A DNA stretch of 64,000 nucleotides from Afifella marina DSM 2698 (GCF_900102695.1 NZ_FMVW01000004.1:280457-344456); one strand, 5' to 3'; counted from the first letter of the stretch, positions 1-12,791 are shown. The notes: generated from the letters alone by a model not told the origin. Translations and numbers: made by a program.

Positions 1-1187
<1,187 letters not shown>

Positions 1188-1190
1188 AGC

Positions 1191-1499
1191 TCAGCCCTTC
1201 ATCATGTTGATGTCTTCGACCGCGATCGAACCGCGGTTGCGGAAGAAGACGACGAGAATGGCGAGGCCGATCGCCGCCTCCGCTGCAGCGACCGTCAGGA
1301 CGAGAAGCGCGAAGATCTGACCGACGAGGTCGCCAAGGAACGCGGAGAACGCGACGAGATTGATGTTGACCGCCAAGAGAACGAGCTCGATCGACATCAA
1401 GATGATGATCACGTTCTTGCGGTTGAGGAAGATGCCAAAGACGCCGAGCGTGAACAGCACGGCGGCGACCGTGAGGTACTGGCCGAGACCGATCATCAT
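1191..1499 (-). CDS. nuoK: NADH-quinone oxidoreductase subunit K
   Basis: Small antiporter-like membrane subunit of complex I, 102 aa, the normal family length. Three hydrophobic helices are visible, with the conserved membrane glutamates in [12 protein letters not shown] and in [13 protein letters not shown]. Its ATG overlaps the nuoJ stop (ATGA), indicating translational coupling, and nuoL follows 3 nt downstream. The start MMIGLGQYL is the usual one for alphaproteobacterial NuoK. Confidence 0.97.
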   Translation of the reverse strand: MMIGLGQYLTVAAVLFTLGVFGIFLNRKNVIIILMSIELVLLAVNINLVAFSAFLGDLVGQIFALLVLTVAAAEAAIGLAILVVFFRNRGSIAVEDINMMKG

Positions 1500-2110
1500 A
1501 TCCCCTGCCCCGATTTGACTTTTACCAGCTCGACGGCGGCTTCGCGCGTGCGGCCCACCTGAGCCCCGATATCCTGGCGCTTGACGCCTTCCTTATGGCG
1601 CAGCGTCAAGACGATCGCCCCGATCATCGCCACGAGCAGAACGAGTCCGGCCGTCTGGAAGAAGAAAATGTATTTGGTGTAGAGAAGCTCGCCGATCGCG
1701 GCGATGTTGCTCGCCTCCGCAAGCGGTGGGATCGGCTGCGCCACCTGCTGTGCAACCTCAGGCGCGATGATGGTGCCGCCGAGCACTGCGACGAGCTCCA
1801 CGAGCAAGATGATTCCAATCAGTGCGCCGATCGGCAGATATTGCAGAAAGCCCTGCCGAAGCTCCACGAAATCGACGTCGAGCATCATGACGACGAAGAG
1901 GAAGAGCACAGCCACCGCCCCGACATAGACCACCACCAGAATCATGGCGATGAACTCGGCTCCGAGAAGCACAAAGAGGCCGGCGGAGTTGAAGAAGGCG
2001 AGGATGAGGAAGAGCACCGAATGCACAGGATTGCGCGACGATATCACCATCAAAGCCGCGGCAATCGTCACGGCGGAGAAGAGGTAGAAAAAGATCGGCT
2101 GCAGGATCAT
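1496..2110 (-). CDS. nuoJ: NADH-quinone oxidoreductase subunit J
   Basis: Membrane subunit of complex I, 204 aa. Begins [23 protein letters not shown] and carries the conserved third-helix signature [19 protein letters not shown], part of the flexible region that links the quinone site to the proton channels. Five hydrophobic segments are visible, followed by a basic cytoplasmic C-terminus. It lies 71 nt downstream of nuoI and overlaps nuoK by 4 nt. Confidence 0.97.
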   Translation of the reverse strand: MILQPIFFYLFSAVTIAAALMVISSRNPVHSVLFLILAFFNSAGLFVLLGAEFIAMILVVVYVGAVAVLFLFVVMMLDVDFVELRQGFLQYLPIGALIGIILLVELVAVLGGTIIAPEVAQQVAQPIPPLAEASNIAAIGELLYTKYIFFFQTAGLVLLVAMIGAIVLTLRHKEGVKRQDIGAQVGRTREAAVELVKVKSGQGI

Positions 2111-2181
2111 GGGTCCGGGCTTCGGGTGCTGAAAGTCTTTAACGAAGCCCCGCCGGAGCGTCCAGCGGGGCCAGGCTCAAT

Positions 2182-2676
2182 TTACCGATAAGGCGCGTCG
2201 AGAGCGATGTTGCGAGCGATTTCACGCTCCCAGCGGTCACCGTTTTCGAGCAGTCTCTCCTTATCGTAGTAGAGTTCTTCGCGCGTCTCCGTGGAAAACT
2301 CGAAGTTCGGCCCCTCCACGATGGCATCGACCGGGCAGGCTTCCTGACAGAAGCCGCAATAGATGCATTTCACCATGTCGATGTCGTAGCGGACCGTGCG
2401 CCGGGTGCCATCGTTGCGCCGCGGACCGGCTTCGATGGTGATCGCCTGCGCCGGGCAGATCGCCTCGCAAAGCTTGCAGGCGATGCACCGCTCCTGACCG
2501 TTGGGATAACGCCGAAGCGCATGCTCGCCACGGAAACGCGGCGACAATGCCCCCTTCTCGTGCGGGTAGTTCAGCGTGGCCTTCGGCGCCACGAAGTAGC
2601 GCATGGCCAGCATGGTGGCGGAGACGAATTCCTTCAACAACAAGGATCCGGCCGCCTGACGCAGAGACGCCATCAT
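2182..2676 (-). CDS. nuoI: NADH-quinone oxidoreductase subunit I
   Basis: Peripheral-arm subunit with two [4Fe-4S] clusters (N6a and N6b) that pass electrons towards NuoB. The 164 aa protein shows two ferredoxin motifs, [12 protein letters not shown] and [12 protein letters not shown]. The N-terminus ([17 protein letters not shown]) is the usual amphipathic membrane-associated helix. Its ATG overlaps the stop of the upstream 71 aa ORF (ATGA). The protein begins MMASL, so either methionine may be used. Confidence 0.97.
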   Translation of the reverse strand: MMASLRQAAGSLLLKEFVSATMLAMRYFVAPKATLNYPHEKGALSPRFRGEHALRRYPNGQERCIACKLCEAICPAQAITIEAGPRRNDGTRRTVRYDIDMVKCIYCGFCQEACPVDAIVEGPNFEFSTETREELYYDKERLLENGDRWEREIARNIALDAPYR

Positions 2677-2888
2677 CCACCTCCGAAATATCTGTAAAGC
2701 AGCGGTCCAAGAAACCAGCCGAGAATGGGAAACAGAACCAGCTGCGCCTTGCGGGCGAGATCGATTGCAGCGACGCCGGAACCGCTCTCCCCGCGCCTTT
2801 TGGCGCGCTCAAGCACCATGCCGAATAACATGTAGTCGGCAATGGCAAAGACCAGCCCGACGACCAAACCGATGAGAGCGATACTCAT
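2673..2888 (-). CDS. small two-helix membrane protein inside the nuo operon, function unknown
   Basis: A 71 aa ORF between nuoH and nuoI that I do not recognise as any of the 14 standard subunits. It has two likely membrane helices (about residues 2-24 and 49-67) joined by a short polar loop with [12 protein letters not shown], and ends in FGGG. Its stop overlaps the nuoI start by 4 nt and its ATG begins 6 nt after the nuoH stop, so it is probably translated with its neighbours. It may be a lineage-specific complex I accessory or assembly factor; that is inferred from position and topology only. The tight packing makes it a likely real gene. Confidence 0.8.
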   Translation of the reverse strand: MSIALIGLVVGLVFAIADYMLFGMVLERAKRRGESGSGVAAIDLARKAQLVLFPILGWFLGPLLYRYFGGG

Positions 2889-2894
2889 CGCGCC

Positions 2895-3956
2895 TCACCC
2901 GGCCGTCGGAACGCCGCCCCAGCCCGTGAACTGAAGCACGACCGCGACGATCACGACGAAGGCGAGAGACAGGGGCAAGAACACCTTCCAACCAAGCCGC
3001 ATCAACTGGTCGTAGCGGTAGCGCGGCACGATCGCCTTCACCATCGAAACCATGAAAAAGACGAAACACAGCTTTAAGGTGAACCAGACGACCCCGGGGA
3101 TCCAGGTGAACGGCGCGAAGTCGAAGGGCGGCAGCCAACCGCCGAGGAACAGCGTCGTCATCAAGGCGCAGATGACCGTAATCGCCACATATTCCCCGAG
3201 CATGAACAGCATGTACGGGGTCGAAGAATATTCGACCATGAAGCCGGCGACGATCTCCGACTCACCTTCCGGAAGGTCGAAGGGCGGCCTGTTCGTTTCC
3301 GCCAGACCCGAGATGAAGAACATCACGAACGCCGGGAACAAGGGCAGCCAGTGCCAGTCGAGGAAGGAGTTGGGAAGGCCCAGCACCGTGCCGATGCCCG
3401 TGGTCTGTGCCAACACGATGTCAGAGAAATTGAGCGAGCCGACGCACAAGAGCACAGCAATGATGATGAAGCCGATCGAAACTTCGTAGGACACCATCTG
3501 CGCCGCAGACCGCAGCGATCCCAAGAAAGCATACTTCGAATTCGAGGCCCAGCCGCCCATGATCACGCCATAGACCTCGAGCGAGGAGACGGCGAAAACA
3601 TAGAGAACGCCCACATTGATGTCGGAAATGACCCATCCGGAGCCGACCGGGATCACCGCCCAGGCCGCCAGCGCGAGAACCGTCGACATCAACGGCGCCA
3701 GAAGGAAAATCGTCTTGTCGGACGCCGCGGGAACGACCGGCTCCTTCAGAACGAACTTCAGCAAATCGGCGAAAGACTGAAACAGACCCCAGGGCCCAAC
3801 GACGTTCGGACCGCGTCGCATCTGCACGGCCGCCCAGATCTTTCGGTCGGCATAAAGCAGATAGGCGATGACGACGAGCAGCACGACCAGAAGCAGAAGG
3901 CTCTGGCCGACGATGATCGCACCCGGGATGAGGTAGCTGTGCAGAAACGTATCCAT
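2895..3956 (-). CDS. nuoH: NADH-quinone oxidoreductase subunit H
   Basis: Membrane subunit forming much of the quinone-binding chamber of complex I. The 353 aa length is normal. Conserved stretches are visible: [27 protein letters not shown] near the N-terminus, [25 protein letters not shown], and [18 protein letters not shown], the loop near the quinone tunnel. About eight hydrophobic helices can be seen. It starts 5 nt after the nuoG stop, consistent with operon transcription. Confidence 0.97.
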   Translation of the reverse strand: MDTFLHSYLIPGAIIVGQSLLLLVVLLVVIAYLLYADRKIWAAVQMRRGPNVVGPWGLFQSFADLLKFVLKEPVVPAASDKTIFLLAPLMSTVLALAAWAVIPVGSGWVISDINVGVLYVFAVSSLEVYGVIMGGWASNSKYAFLGSLRSAAQMVSYEVSIGFIIIAVLLCVGSLNFSDIVLAQTTGIGTVLGLPNSFLDWHWLPLFPAFVMFFISGLAETNRPPFDLPEGESEIVAGFMVEYSSTPYMLFMLGEYVAITVICALMTTLFLGGWLPPFDFAPFTWIPGVVWFTLKLCFVFFMVSMVKAIVPRYRYDQLMRLGWKVFLPLSLAFVVIVAVVLQFTGWGGVPTAG

Positions 3957-3961
3957 CGGGC

Positions 3962-6067
3962 CTACTCCGCGGCTTCAGCGCGCGGGCCGAGCCGCAGCGA
4001 AGAACATTCTGCCATCACTGCCGAAGCACGGGCGATCGGGTTTGTCAGGAAGAAGTCCGGAACGCAGCTGACGAAAGGCTCGCTGCCCGGCTTTTCGCCG
4101 GCGTGGCCTGAGAGAGATTTGAGGCCATCCATCGCCACATCGCCGATCTCGTCGAGCGCCAGGTAACGGGGATCGCTCTCTGCAAGACGATTGCGCAGTT
4201 CCGTGAGCGAATCAAAGGGCAGCGTTTTTCCGACGACAGCCGAGAGCGCCCTCAGGATCGACCAATCCTCCCGAGCCTGTCCCGGGGGGAAGATCGCACG
4301 GTTCGCCATCTGGGCCCGCCCTTCCGTGTTCACGTAGGTTCCCGATTTCTCGGTGTAGGCCGCACCCGGGAGAATGACGTCGGCACCGTGAGCCCCACGA
4401 TCGCCATGGCTGCCGATATAGACCTTGAACGTGTCAGAGATCGCATCGAGCTTGTATTCGTCGGCTCCCAAGAGGAAGAGCACGTCAAGCGGTGCCGTTC
4501 CCTCCATCCCGAGCATCTCGGCGGTCGCTAGGCCGCCCTCGCCCGGCACGAAACCGAGATCGAGACCACCGACTCTTGCCGCCGCCGTGTGCAAAACGTT
4601 GAAGCCGTTCCATTCCTCGCCGAAGGCCCCGATCGAATCGGCAAGCTTCACAGCCCGAGACAGGATCGAAGCGCCGTCGGCGCGATTGAGCGCCCCCTGC
4701 CCGATGATGATCATCGGCCGCTCGGCCTTTTTCAGAACATCGAGGAAATCGAGTTCACCGGCAGCGAGCGAATCGAGGGAGGAAGGTCCGGCCCCAAGAT
4801 GCGCGTAGGAATAGGTGAGATCCGCCGGCTCACCGATCAAGCCGATCTGCGTCTGTCCAGCGCGCCACACCTTGCGAATGCGCGAATTCAGAACCGCCGC
4901 CTCGACACGCGGATTGGTGCCGATCAAAAGGATCGCATCGGCGTCTTCGATGCCGGCGATCGTGGAGCCGAAAACGTAGCTCGCTCGCCCGTTTTTCGGA
5001 TGCAGCGGCGAATACGGCTCCCGGCAATCGATGTTCGGCGAGCCGAGTGAGGACATCAGCTCCTTCAGCGCGAACATTTCTTCCACGTTGGCGAGATCGC
5101 CGGCGATGGCGCCGAGCTTTTCCGGTGCTGCGGCCTTCACCTTATCGGCAATGGCGGCGAACGCCTCTTGCCAGGTTGCGGCCCGCAAACGGCCATTCTC
5201 ACGCAGATAGGGACGGTCGAGGCGCTGGGTCCGAAGCCCGTCGAAGACGAAGCGGGTTTTGTCGGAGATCCATTCCTCGTTCACCAGTTCGTTGGTGCGC
5301 GGGAGGATGCGCATCACTTCCGTGTTGCGCGAATCGACGCGAATGGCAGAGCCGAGCGCGTCCATGACGTCGATCGATTCGGTTTTGTTGAGCTCCCACG
5401 GCCGCGCTTTGAACGCGTAAGGCCGCGAGGTCAGGGCTCCGACCGGACAAAGATCGATGACATTGCCCTGCAGTTCAGAGGTCATGGCCCGCTCGAGGAA
5501 GGTCGTGATCTCCATATCCTCGCCGCGACCGGTGGCGCCGAGCTCGGAGACGCCGGCAACTTCGGTCGTGAAGCGGACGCAGCGCGTGCAATGGATGCAA
5601 CGCGTCATGATCGTCTTCACCAGCGGACCGATATATTTGTTCTCCACCGCGCGCTTGTTTTCCTCAAAGCGAGAGGTGTCGACACCGTAGGCCATCGCCT
5701 GGTCCTGCAGATCGCATTCTCCGCCCTGGTCGCAGATCGGGCAGTCGAGCGGATGATTGATGAGCAGAAACTCCATCACCCCTTCGCGCGCCTTTTTGGT
5801 CAAAGGCGACTTCGTCAGCACCTGCGGCGGTTCGCCATTCGGTCCAGGCCGGCAGTCGCGCACCGCGTAAGCGCAGGAAGCGACGGGTTTCGGCGCCCCC
5901 TTCAGCTCCACGAGGCACATGCGGCAATTGCCTGCGATCGAGAGCCGCTCGTGGAAACAGAAGCGCGGGATCTCCGCACCTGCGGCCTCGCAGGCCTGCA
6001 GAAGCGTGTACGTTACGGGGACCTCGACTTCGGTGCCGTCGACTATGAGTGTTCGCGTATCTGCCAT
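3962..6067 (-). CDS. nuoG: NADH-quinone oxidoreductase subunit G
   Basis: Largest peripheral-arm subunit of complex I, 701 aa. The N-terminal part has a [2Fe-2S] ferredoxin domain (motifs [15 protein letters not shown] and SCAY), then the His-Cys [4Fe-4S] motif [17 protein letters not shown], then [10 protein letters not shown] with a later Cys in DLCPVGAL. The rest is the degenerate molybdopterin-oxidoreductase-like domain, which carries no cofactor in complex I. Start ATG at 6067 gives the usual N-terminus ([12 protein letters not shown]). It is preceded by a small unassigned ORF and followed by nuoH. Confidence 0.97.
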   Translation of the reverse strand: MADTRTLIVDGTEVEVPVTYTLLQACEAAGAEIPRFCFHERLSIAGNCRMCLVELKGAPKPVASCAYAVRDCRPGPNGEPPQVLTKSPLTKKAREGVMEFLLINHPLDCPICDQGGECDLQDQAMAYGVDTSRFEENKRAVENKYIGPLVKTIMTRCIHCTRCVRFTTEVAGVSELGATGRGEDMEITTFLERAMTSELQGNVIDLCPVGALTSRPYAFKARPWELNKTESIDVMDALGSAIRVDSRNTEVMRILPRTNELVNEEWISDKTRFVFDGLRTQRLDRPYLRENGRLRAATWQEAFAAIADKVKAAAPEKLGAIAGDLANVEEMFALKELMSSLGSPNIDCREPYSPLHPKNGRASYVFGSTIAGIEDADAILLIGTNPRVEAAVLNSRIRKVWRAGQTQIGLIGEPADLTYSYAHLGAGPSSLDSLAAGELDFLDVLKKAERPMIIIGQGALNRADGASILSRAVKLADSIGAFGEEWNGFNVLHTAAARVGGLDLGFVPGEGGLATAEMLGMEGTAPLDVLFLLGADEYKLDAISDTFKVYIGSHGDRGAHGADVILPGAAYTEKSGTYVNTEGRAQMANRAIFPPGQAREDWSILRALSAVVGKTLPFDSLTELRNRLAESDPRYLALDEIGDVAMDGLKSLSGHAGEKPGSEPFVSCVPDFFLTNPIARASAVMAECSSLRLGPRAEAAE

Positions 6068-6092
6068 GATCCGTCCTGCGCCTGTCGCCGTT

Positions 6093-6401
6093 TCACCGAC
6101 CGGCGGCCATCAAAGACGCTGCATGCGGCAGCGAACGGCTGCATCCCATGTAGCGCTTGCGGTCAATATATCCGTTGTTCCAGGCGATCTCCGCCCCGTC
6201 CCGATCTGCCATCTCTTGGAAATGAACGATGCCGGGCTCGTTTAGAATGATTTCAAGCGAGACGCCAATAGCGTCAGCCTCTTTTACCCGGTCGGTCCCG
6301 GAATTTTGCAGGCCGACAAGCGGGCCGCGGGTCGCGCAGGCGGCAAAAGCAGGCAGACCGCCGAATCGGTGACCGTCCCTCCGCATGCGCGTCCCTCTCA
6401 T
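6093..6401 (-). CDS. possible small protein between nuoF and nuoG, function unknown
   Basis: A 102 aa frame filling the 357 nt gap between nuoF and nuoG. The C-terminal half looks protein-like (IVHFQEMADRDGAEIAWNN followed by GYIDRKRYMGCSRSL), with mixed polar and aromatic residues. The N-terminal third is Arg- and Ala-rich and includes LPAFAACATRG, which faintly resembles a lipobox but has no hydrophobic stretch before it. A second methionine at 6386 is an alternative start. I do not recognise a family. Position in the operon supports a real gene, possibly with a diverged or frameshifted N-terminus; it could also be a chance frame. Confidence 0.45.
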   Translation of the reverse strand: MRGTRMRRDGHRFGGLPAFAACATRGPLVGLQNSGTDRVKEADAIGVSLEIILNEPGIVHFQEMADRDGAEIAWNNGYIDRKRYMGCSRSLPHAASLMAAGR

Positions 6402-6424
6402 TGTTGCCGCAACCTGAAACAAAC

Positions 6425-7732
<1,308 letters not shown>

Positions 7733-7804
7733 CGGATTTCCTCTTCATCCCGACACAGCAGCAAGGAAGCCAGAAGGCTATCGGGCAAGGTGCATTCGGT
7801 CGCA

Positions 7805-8806
7805 TCACTTTTTGTCCGTCCCGCCCGACGCGTCGCGGGAGGTCTTGTCCGGCTCCCGGCCTGCACCTTTTTCGGCCTGCTCTTGGGTGGTCTCTTTATG
7901 GGGCTCCGCACCAAGATTTTCAGACCCCGTATCCGTGGGTTCGGAGCGCGCGGCCTCTTCGTCGGGCCGGCCAGCGCCCGTCGGCCGACCGGCGAGCTCT
8001 TGCTTGCCGCTTGGCGTGGCAGCCGCCTCGTTGCGGCCAACCGCCTGCTGCGGCTCTTCCGGAACGCCTCCGGCGAGATCCTCGTTGGCGGGGGTTGGCT
8101 TACCGGCAGGGACGGAGGCGCCGTTTCCGCCCTCGACCCGCTCGCGGGCTTTGCCTTCGACCGGAGCACCGCGCGGCGGATCTCGTAACACCTGCTCGGA
8201 ACCGCCATCTATTTCCGTGAGGCTCGTCAGGCCGGATTGCGGCGCTGAATGCTGACGATCGACCTGGGTCCCTGGACGCGGCGTGCGACCGGCCGCGAAA
8301 TCATCCAGGATCGCCTCAAAACTCTCCGGCGTCAGATCCTCGTAAGTGTCAGAGAAGATCTGCACCATCGGCGCATTTACGCAGGCCCCGAGGCATTCCA
8401 CCTCCTCCCACGAGAACGCACCGTCAGCGGACACTTCGTGCGGGTGCTCGGCGATCCGCCGCTGGCACACCTTCTTCAGCTCGTCCGATCCCCGCAGCAT
8501 GCACGGCGTCGTCCCGCAGACCTGCACATGCGCCTTGGTGCCGACAGGAGCGAGATGGAACATCGTGTAGAAGGTCGCGACCTCCAAGACGCGGATTTCG
8601 GGCATCGCAAGCATATGGGCGATCGTCTCGATCGCGGGCTTCGTCACCCAGCCCTCCTGCTCCTGGGCGCGCCAGAGGAGCGAAATGACGGCCGAGGCCT
8701 GCCGGCCCTCCGGATATTTGGCGATCTCCTTCTCCGCCCAGGACGAATTCTCGGGCGTGAACGCAAAGGAATCGGGCTGCTGTTCAGCGAGACGACGAAC
8801 GGCCAT
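7805..8806 (-). CDS. nuoE: NADH-quinone oxidoreductase subunit E with a long disordered C-terminal extension
   Basis: Thioredoxin-like [2Fe-2S] (N1a) subunit that pairs with NuoF. Residues 1 to about 175 are the standard domain, with ligand Cys at about 97, 102, 138 and 142 (VCGTTPC and CLGAC). Residues from about 180 to 333 form a low-complexity tail rich in Gly, Pro, Glu, Ala and Thr, not part of the catalytic core. Standard NuoE is about 160-240 aa, so this is long, though long C-terminal tails on NuoE are known in Hyphomicrobiales. The start ATG overlaps the nuoD stop by one nucleotide (TGATG). Confidence 0.95.
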   Translation of the reverse strand: MAVRRLAEQQPDSFAFTPENSSWAEKEIAKYPEGRQASAVISLLWRAQEQEGWVTKPAIETIAHMLAMPEIRVLEVATFYTMFHLAPVGTKAHVQVCGTTPCMLRGSDELKKVCQRRIAEHPHEVSADGAFSWEEVECLGACVNAPMVQIFSDTYEDLTPESFEAILDDFAAGRTPRPGTQVDRQHSAPQSGLTSLTEIDGGSEQVLRDPPRGAPVEGKARERVEGGNGASVPAGKPTPANEDLAGGVPEEPQQAVGRNEAAATPSGKQELAGRPTGAGRPDEEAARSEPTDTGSENLGAEPHKETTQEQAEKGAGREPDKTSRDASGGTDKK

Positions 8807-9999
8807 CAGCGATCCACCTCTCCAAAAACGACATCGATGGAGCCGAGCACGGACGACATATCGGCAAGCATATGGCCTCGCGAAATCGAATCGAGCCCGG
8901 CCAGATGCACGAAGCCCGGTGCTCGAATTTTACAGCGGTAAGGTTTGTTGGAACCATCGGAGACGAGATAGACCCCGAACTCACCCTTCGGCGCCTCGAC
9001 CGGGGCGTAAACCTCGCCCGCGGGCACGTGGTAGCCCTCGGTATAGAGCTTGAAGTGGTGGATGAGCGCTTCCATCGAGCGCTTCATCTGCCCGCGCTTC
9101 GGCGGCACAACCTTGCCGTCCTGAGCAGACACCGGGCCAGCGCCTTCCGGCGAATTCAGTTTCTCGCAACATTGCTTGATGATGCGGACGGCCTGACGCA
9201 TCTCGTCCATGTGGATGATGTAACGGTCGTAGACATCGCCGTTCTTGCCGACGGGAATGTCGAAATCATATTCCTCGTAGCCGTCGTAGGGCTGAGACTT
9301 CCGCAGATCCCACGGGGCACCGGCGCTCCTCAACACAACTCCTGAGAAACCGCGCCGCCATGCCTCGTCGAGGGTCACCACGCCGATATCGACACAGCGC
9401 TGCTTGAAAATGCGATTGTCGGTGAGAAGCCCCTCAAGGTCGTCACAAACCTTCAACAGAGGGTCGCAGTAATTGTAGATATCGGCGATGAGCTGCGGCG
9501 GCAGATCCTGGTGCACGCCCCCCGGACGGAAGTAGGCCGCATGCATGCGCGCACCCGAGGCCCGCTCATAGAAGCCCATCAGCACTTCCCGCGCCTCAAA
9601 GCCCCAGAGCGGCGGCGTCAGGGCCCCGACGTCAAGGGCATGCGTCACGACGTGCAAGAGATGGGAGAGAATGCGCCCGATCTCCGAATAGAGCACACGA
9701 ATGATTTGGCCGCGTTTCGGAACCTCCAGCCCCAGGAGGCGCTCCGTAGCCAGCGCGAACGCATGCTCCTGGTTCATCGGCGCGACGTAATCGAGGCGAT
9801 CGAAATAAGGCACCGCCTGCAGATAGGTCTTGTATTCGATCAGCTTCTCGGTGCCGCGATGCAGCAAGCCGATATGCGGATCGACGCGCTTGACGACCTC
9901 GCCGTCCAATTCCAGCACAAGACGCAAAACACCATGCGCAGCAGGATGTTGCGGTCCAAAGTTGATGTTGAAATTACGGAGATCAGCTTCAGAGGGCAT
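8806..9999 (-). CDS. nuoD: NADH-quinone oxidoreductase subunit D
   Basis: 49 kDa-type subunit forming the quinone site with NuoB, 397 aa. The start [25 protein letters not shown] is diagnostic, followed by [18 protein letters not shown] and [18 protein letters not shown]. The end [10 protein letters not shown] is also characteristic. It is a separate gene here, not fused to nuoC. A 261 nt spacer (10000-10260) with no convincing ORF separates it from nuoC, unusual in an otherwise tightly packed operon. Confidence 0.98.
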   Translation of the reverse strand: MPSEADLRNFNINFGPQHPAAHGVLRLVLELDGEVVKRVDPHIGLLHRGTEKLIEYKTYLQAVPYFDRLDYVAPMNQEHAFALATERLLGLEVPKRGQIIRVLYSEIGRILSHLLHVVTHALDVGALTPPLWGFEAREVLMGFYERASGARMHAAYFRPGGVHQDLPPQLIADIYNYCDPLLKVCDDLEGLLTDNRIFKQRCVDIGVVTLDEAWRRGFSGVVLRSAGAPWDLRKSQPYDGYEEYDFDIPVGKNGDVYDRYIIHMDEMRQAVRIIKQCCEKLNSPEGAGPVSAQDGKVVPPKRGQMKRSMEALIHHFKLYTEGYHVPAGEVYAPVEAPKGEFGVYLVSDGSNKPYRCKIRAPGFVHLAGLDSISRGHMLADMSSVLGSIDVVFGEVDR

Positions 10000-10260
10000 G
10001 AGGATACGTCGGTCCTGAAGAGAGATGATGAATGACCCGGCAGCGCAATGGCGCGGGCTTTATGGAGCCGCCGGCGTTCGGCCGCACGCTGTCACCGGCG
10101 CGATTCGAGACGAGAGGATCGCCAAGCGCGCGCGCTTCACTTACGCGCCGCCCTGCCGTTGTCGACACGGCGCTGGAGGCGGCTCGGATGCGCTTGCGGC
10201 AGCGGGCAAAACTCGTACCGCCGGCAGCGACACGCTCTGCTGCTGCGCGGGACACCTCGC

Positions 10261-10866
10261 TCAACTCGCCTTCTCGTCCCCGGGCAGAACGTAGTCCGGC
10301 CCTTCCCACGGGGAGAGAAAATCGAAACTCCGAAATTCCTGTTGGAGCTTCACCGGCTCGTAGACGACGCGCGCCTGCTCGTTGTCGTAGCGAACCTCGA
10401 CGAAACCCGTCAGAGGAAAATCCTTGCGCAACGGATGACCGCGGAAGCCGTAATCCGTCAGAATGCGCCGAAGGTCCGGATGGCCCGAGAATAGAATGCC
10501 GTAAAGGTCGTAGGCCTCGCGCTCAAACCAATCCGCTCCCGGGAACACCTCGGTCACAGACGGCACAGCCGTATTCTCGTCCGCCTGAACCTTGACGCGG
10601 ATGCGTGCATTCTGGCGCGGGCTCAAGAGATGATAGACGACGTCGAAACGGCGGCGGCGCGCAGGATAATCGACGCCACAGACGTCGATGAAACAGACAA
10701 ACTGCAGCCGCGCATCATCGCGCAGGAAGCGCAGAGTCTGGACGATGTCGACAGGATCGACGGTGATCGTCAATTCGCCATAGGCGATGACGGATTCTTC
10801 CACCCGCTCGCCGAGATGTCCGGCAATGTGAGAGGCGATATCCGCCAGGCTTTCGGTGTCGGCCAT
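10261..10866 (-). CDS. nuoC: NADH-quinone oxidoreductase subunit C
   Basis: 30 kDa-type subunit of the peripheral arm, about 201 aa. The family signature is visible in [56 protein letters not shown] (given in part), followed by [19 protein letters not shown] chose the ATG at 10866 (MADTES), 7 nt after a GGTGAG; a GTG at 10878 that overlaps the nuoB stop is an alternative. Downstream is the unusual 261 nt spacer before nuoD. Confidence 0.96.
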   Translation of the reverse strand: MADTESLADIASHIAGHLGERVEESVIAYGELTITVDPVDIVQTLRFLRDDARLQFVCFIDVCGVDYPARRRRFDVVYHLLSPRQNARIRVKVQADENTAVPSVTEVFPGADWFEREAYDLYGILFSGHPDLRRILTDYGFRGHPLRKDFPLTGFVEVRYDNEQARVVYEPVKLQQEFRSFDFLSPWEGPDYVLPGDEKAS

Positions 10867-10874
10867 GATCTCGC

Positions 10875-11450
10875 TCACCGCTCAATCGTGCCAGTGCGGC
10901 GGATCTTCTTCTGCAGAAGCAACACGCCGTACAGAAGCGCTTCCGCCGTCGGCGGACAACCGGGCACGTAGATGTCGACGGGCACGACGCGGTCGCAACC
11001 CCGCACCACGGAATAGGAATAATGGTAGTAGCCGCCGCCATTGGCGCATGAGCCCATGGAGATGACGTAGCGCGGCTCCGGCATCTGGTCGTAGACCTTC
11101 CTGAGCGCCGGGGCCATTTTGTTGGTCAACGTGCCCGCCACGATCATTACGTCCGACTGGCGCGGCGAGGCGCGCGGCGCAAAACCGAAACGCTCCACGT
11201 CATAGCGTGGGCCGGATGTCTGCATCATCTCGATGGCGCAACAGGCGAGCCCGAAGGTCATCCACATCAAAGAGCCGGTGCGCGACCAGTTGATCAGCTC
11301 GTCGGTCGAGGTGACGAGCCAACCCTTGTCGGCGAGCTCATTGTTGATCTCGCTGAAGAAGGGATCCCCCTGGCGCGGCAGCGTCGACGAGCCTTCGCGC
11401 CCAAGAGGATGCGGGTCGTCGATGCGCGGGCGAGCGTCGGTCAATCCCAT
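10875..11450 (-). CDS. nuoB: NADH-quinone oxidoreductase subunit B
   Basis: Carries the terminal [4Fe-4S] cluster N2 that reduces quinone. Cluster ligands are visible in [22 protein letters not shown] and [12 protein letters not shown]. The ATG at 11450 ([11 protein letters not shown]) is preferred because a GGGAG lies 7 nt upstream; an in-frame ATG at 11471 would add seven residues. With this start the protein is 191 aa, a normal length, and overlaps the end of nuoA by 10 nt. Confidence 0.97.
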   Translation of the reverse strand: MGLTDARPRIDDPHPLGREGSSTLPRQGDPFFSEINNELADKGWLVTSTDELINWSRTGSLMWMTFGLACCAIEMMQTSGPRYDVERFGFAPRASPRQSDVMIVAGTLTNKMAPALRKVYDQMPEPRYVISMGSCANGGGYYHYSYSVVRGCDRVVPVDIYVPGCPPTAEALLYGVLLLQKKIRRTGTIER

Positions 11451-11806
11451 TCCAGAGCTCCCTTTTTCCATTCGTAGACGAAGCCAATCGTAAGCACGGC
11501 GAGAAACACCATCATCGACCAGAAGCCGAACCAGCCGACGGTGTGAAACGCCACAGCCCAGGGGAAGAGAAAGGCCACTTCGAGGTCGAAGATGATGAAC
11601 AAGATGGCGACCAGGTAGAACCGCACGTCAAATTTCATACGGGCGTCATCGAAGGCGTTGAAGCCGCATTCGTAAGCCGACAGCTTCTCCGGATCCGGTG
11701 CACTGTGGGCAACGATAAATGGAGAAACCAGCAACGCCAGGCCGATAACCAGCGCAAGCGCAATGAAAATGACGATGGGCAGATAGCTGAGAAGAAGCTC
11801 GTTCAT
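11441..11806 (-). CDS. nuoA: NADH-quinone oxidoreductase subunit A
   Basis: First gene of the complex I operon; a three-helix membrane subunit. From [10 protein letters not shown] the protein is 121 aa, the family norm, and shows the conserved loop [43 protein letters not shown] (given in part). An adjacent ATG at 11809 and a farther start at 11851 also exist in frame. A candidate promoter lies just upstream. Confidence 0.96.
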   Translation of the reverse strand: MNELLLSYLPIVIFIALALVIGLALLVSPFIVAHSAPDPEKLSAYECGFNAFDDARMKFDVRFYLVAILFIIFDLEVAFLFPWAVAFHTVGWFGFWSMMVFLAVLTIGFVYEWKKGALEWD

Positions 11807-11836
11807 CATAACGACCGGGCCATCCCCGGTAGACGG

Positions 11837-11864
11837 TATGTATTGGCGCAAGTCACAGCGTCAA
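11837..11864 (-). promoter_or_regulatory. candidate promoter of the nuo operon
   Basis: On the minus strand TTGACG (11864-11859) is followed after 16 nt by TACATA (11842-11837). The -35 is good and the -10 is weak. Transcription would start about 25 nt upstream of the nuoA start. This is a pattern match only. Confidence 0.4.
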
Positions 11865-11949
11865 TGGTTCATCCGGGTGCGACGGAGGGGATTTTCCAAT
11901 CGCACCACTGTGTGAGTTAGACCGGGACCTCGTCCTGCGCAACCCTGTC

Positions 11950-12618
11950 TCATCCACCAGCGCTCAGATAAAAGAACCGGCCGAGACCGATGGTGAAGAC
12001 GAGGTCACCATAGAGGACGTGTTCCAACCAAACGGGCCAGAAAGAGCGCGCTTGCTCGTAGCGCCGGGCCAGGAGAAGCCCCAACAGAAAGGCCCCGGTA
12101 ACGGACACCGCGCTGCCGAAAATGATGTGGGCGACGGCAAAGAGGGCCGCATTCGCGGCGACGGCGACCGCCGCGTGATGCCCGAAGAGGCTGCGATAGC
12201 GATGGAAGAACCACACCCGATAGATGAGCTCCTGTGGCAGCGCCGACAGGAGAGGATAGAGGATGAGGATCAGAAGCCAGCGCTGGGGATGGATCCGCGG
12301 CAAGCCGAAAAGTCCGTCCGGCAGAAACCAGGCGGTGGCAGCCGTCAAAAAGGCGGCTGCCCCGACGAACAGAATCAGGATCCGGCGAAGAACCCCGATC
12401 GGCCAATGCAGCCGGAACGTCTCCTTCCAGCGAAATGAGCGATCCCCCGCGAAAATCAGAAGAATCGCAGGCAGCGTCATTGTCAGCAACGCGAAGACCG
12501 GCATGTGCCAGTTGATCACCATCCAATGGATCGCGAGCGGGGCCGCGAGATAGAGGAGCGCCGCCTCACCTAGCAGGCGGAACCGCAATCGTGGCGGACG
12601 TGCTTGCCTCGACTCCAC
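11950..12618 (-). CDS. CPBP-family intramembrane protease-like protein
   Basis: Multi-helix membrane protein of 222 aa resembling the CPBP (Abi/CAAX prenyl protease 2-like) family. Six to seven hydrophobic segments are visible. The three family motifs can be placed: LPQELIYRVWFFHRY (motif 1, usually EExxxR but here QExxxR), VAHIIFG (motif 2 His) and LEHVLYGD (motif 3 His). The replacement of the first Glu by Gln could change or remove proteolytic activity. It lies upstream of nuoA on the same strand, separated by about 140 nt, with no clear functional link. Substrate unknown. Confidence 0.8.
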   Translation of the reverse strand: MESRQARPPRLRFRLLGEAALLYLAAPLAIHWMVINWHMPVFALLTMTLPAILLIFAGDRSFRWKETFRLHWPIGVLRRILILFVGAAAFLTAATAWFLPDGLFGLPRIHPQRWLLILILYPLLSALPQELIYRVWFFHRYRSLFGHHAAVAVAANAALFAVAHIIFGSAVSVTGAFLLGLLLARRYEQARSFWPVWLEHVLYGDLVFTIGLGRFFYLSAGG

Positions 12619-12791
12619 CCCTCTTCCGGCCTCTCCCAGAGAATTCCCTTCGCCGCCCGTAACCTATGGCACGCCTTGCCTGCGCCCATGGTCATCGTTT
12701 GCGGGACTTGGGCTTCTTCCAGCGGGCTTCAGGCGTCGTCAGACATACCGCTTGGGGGACGGCAGACAGAAACCAGGAAAGCTGTCAGGCC

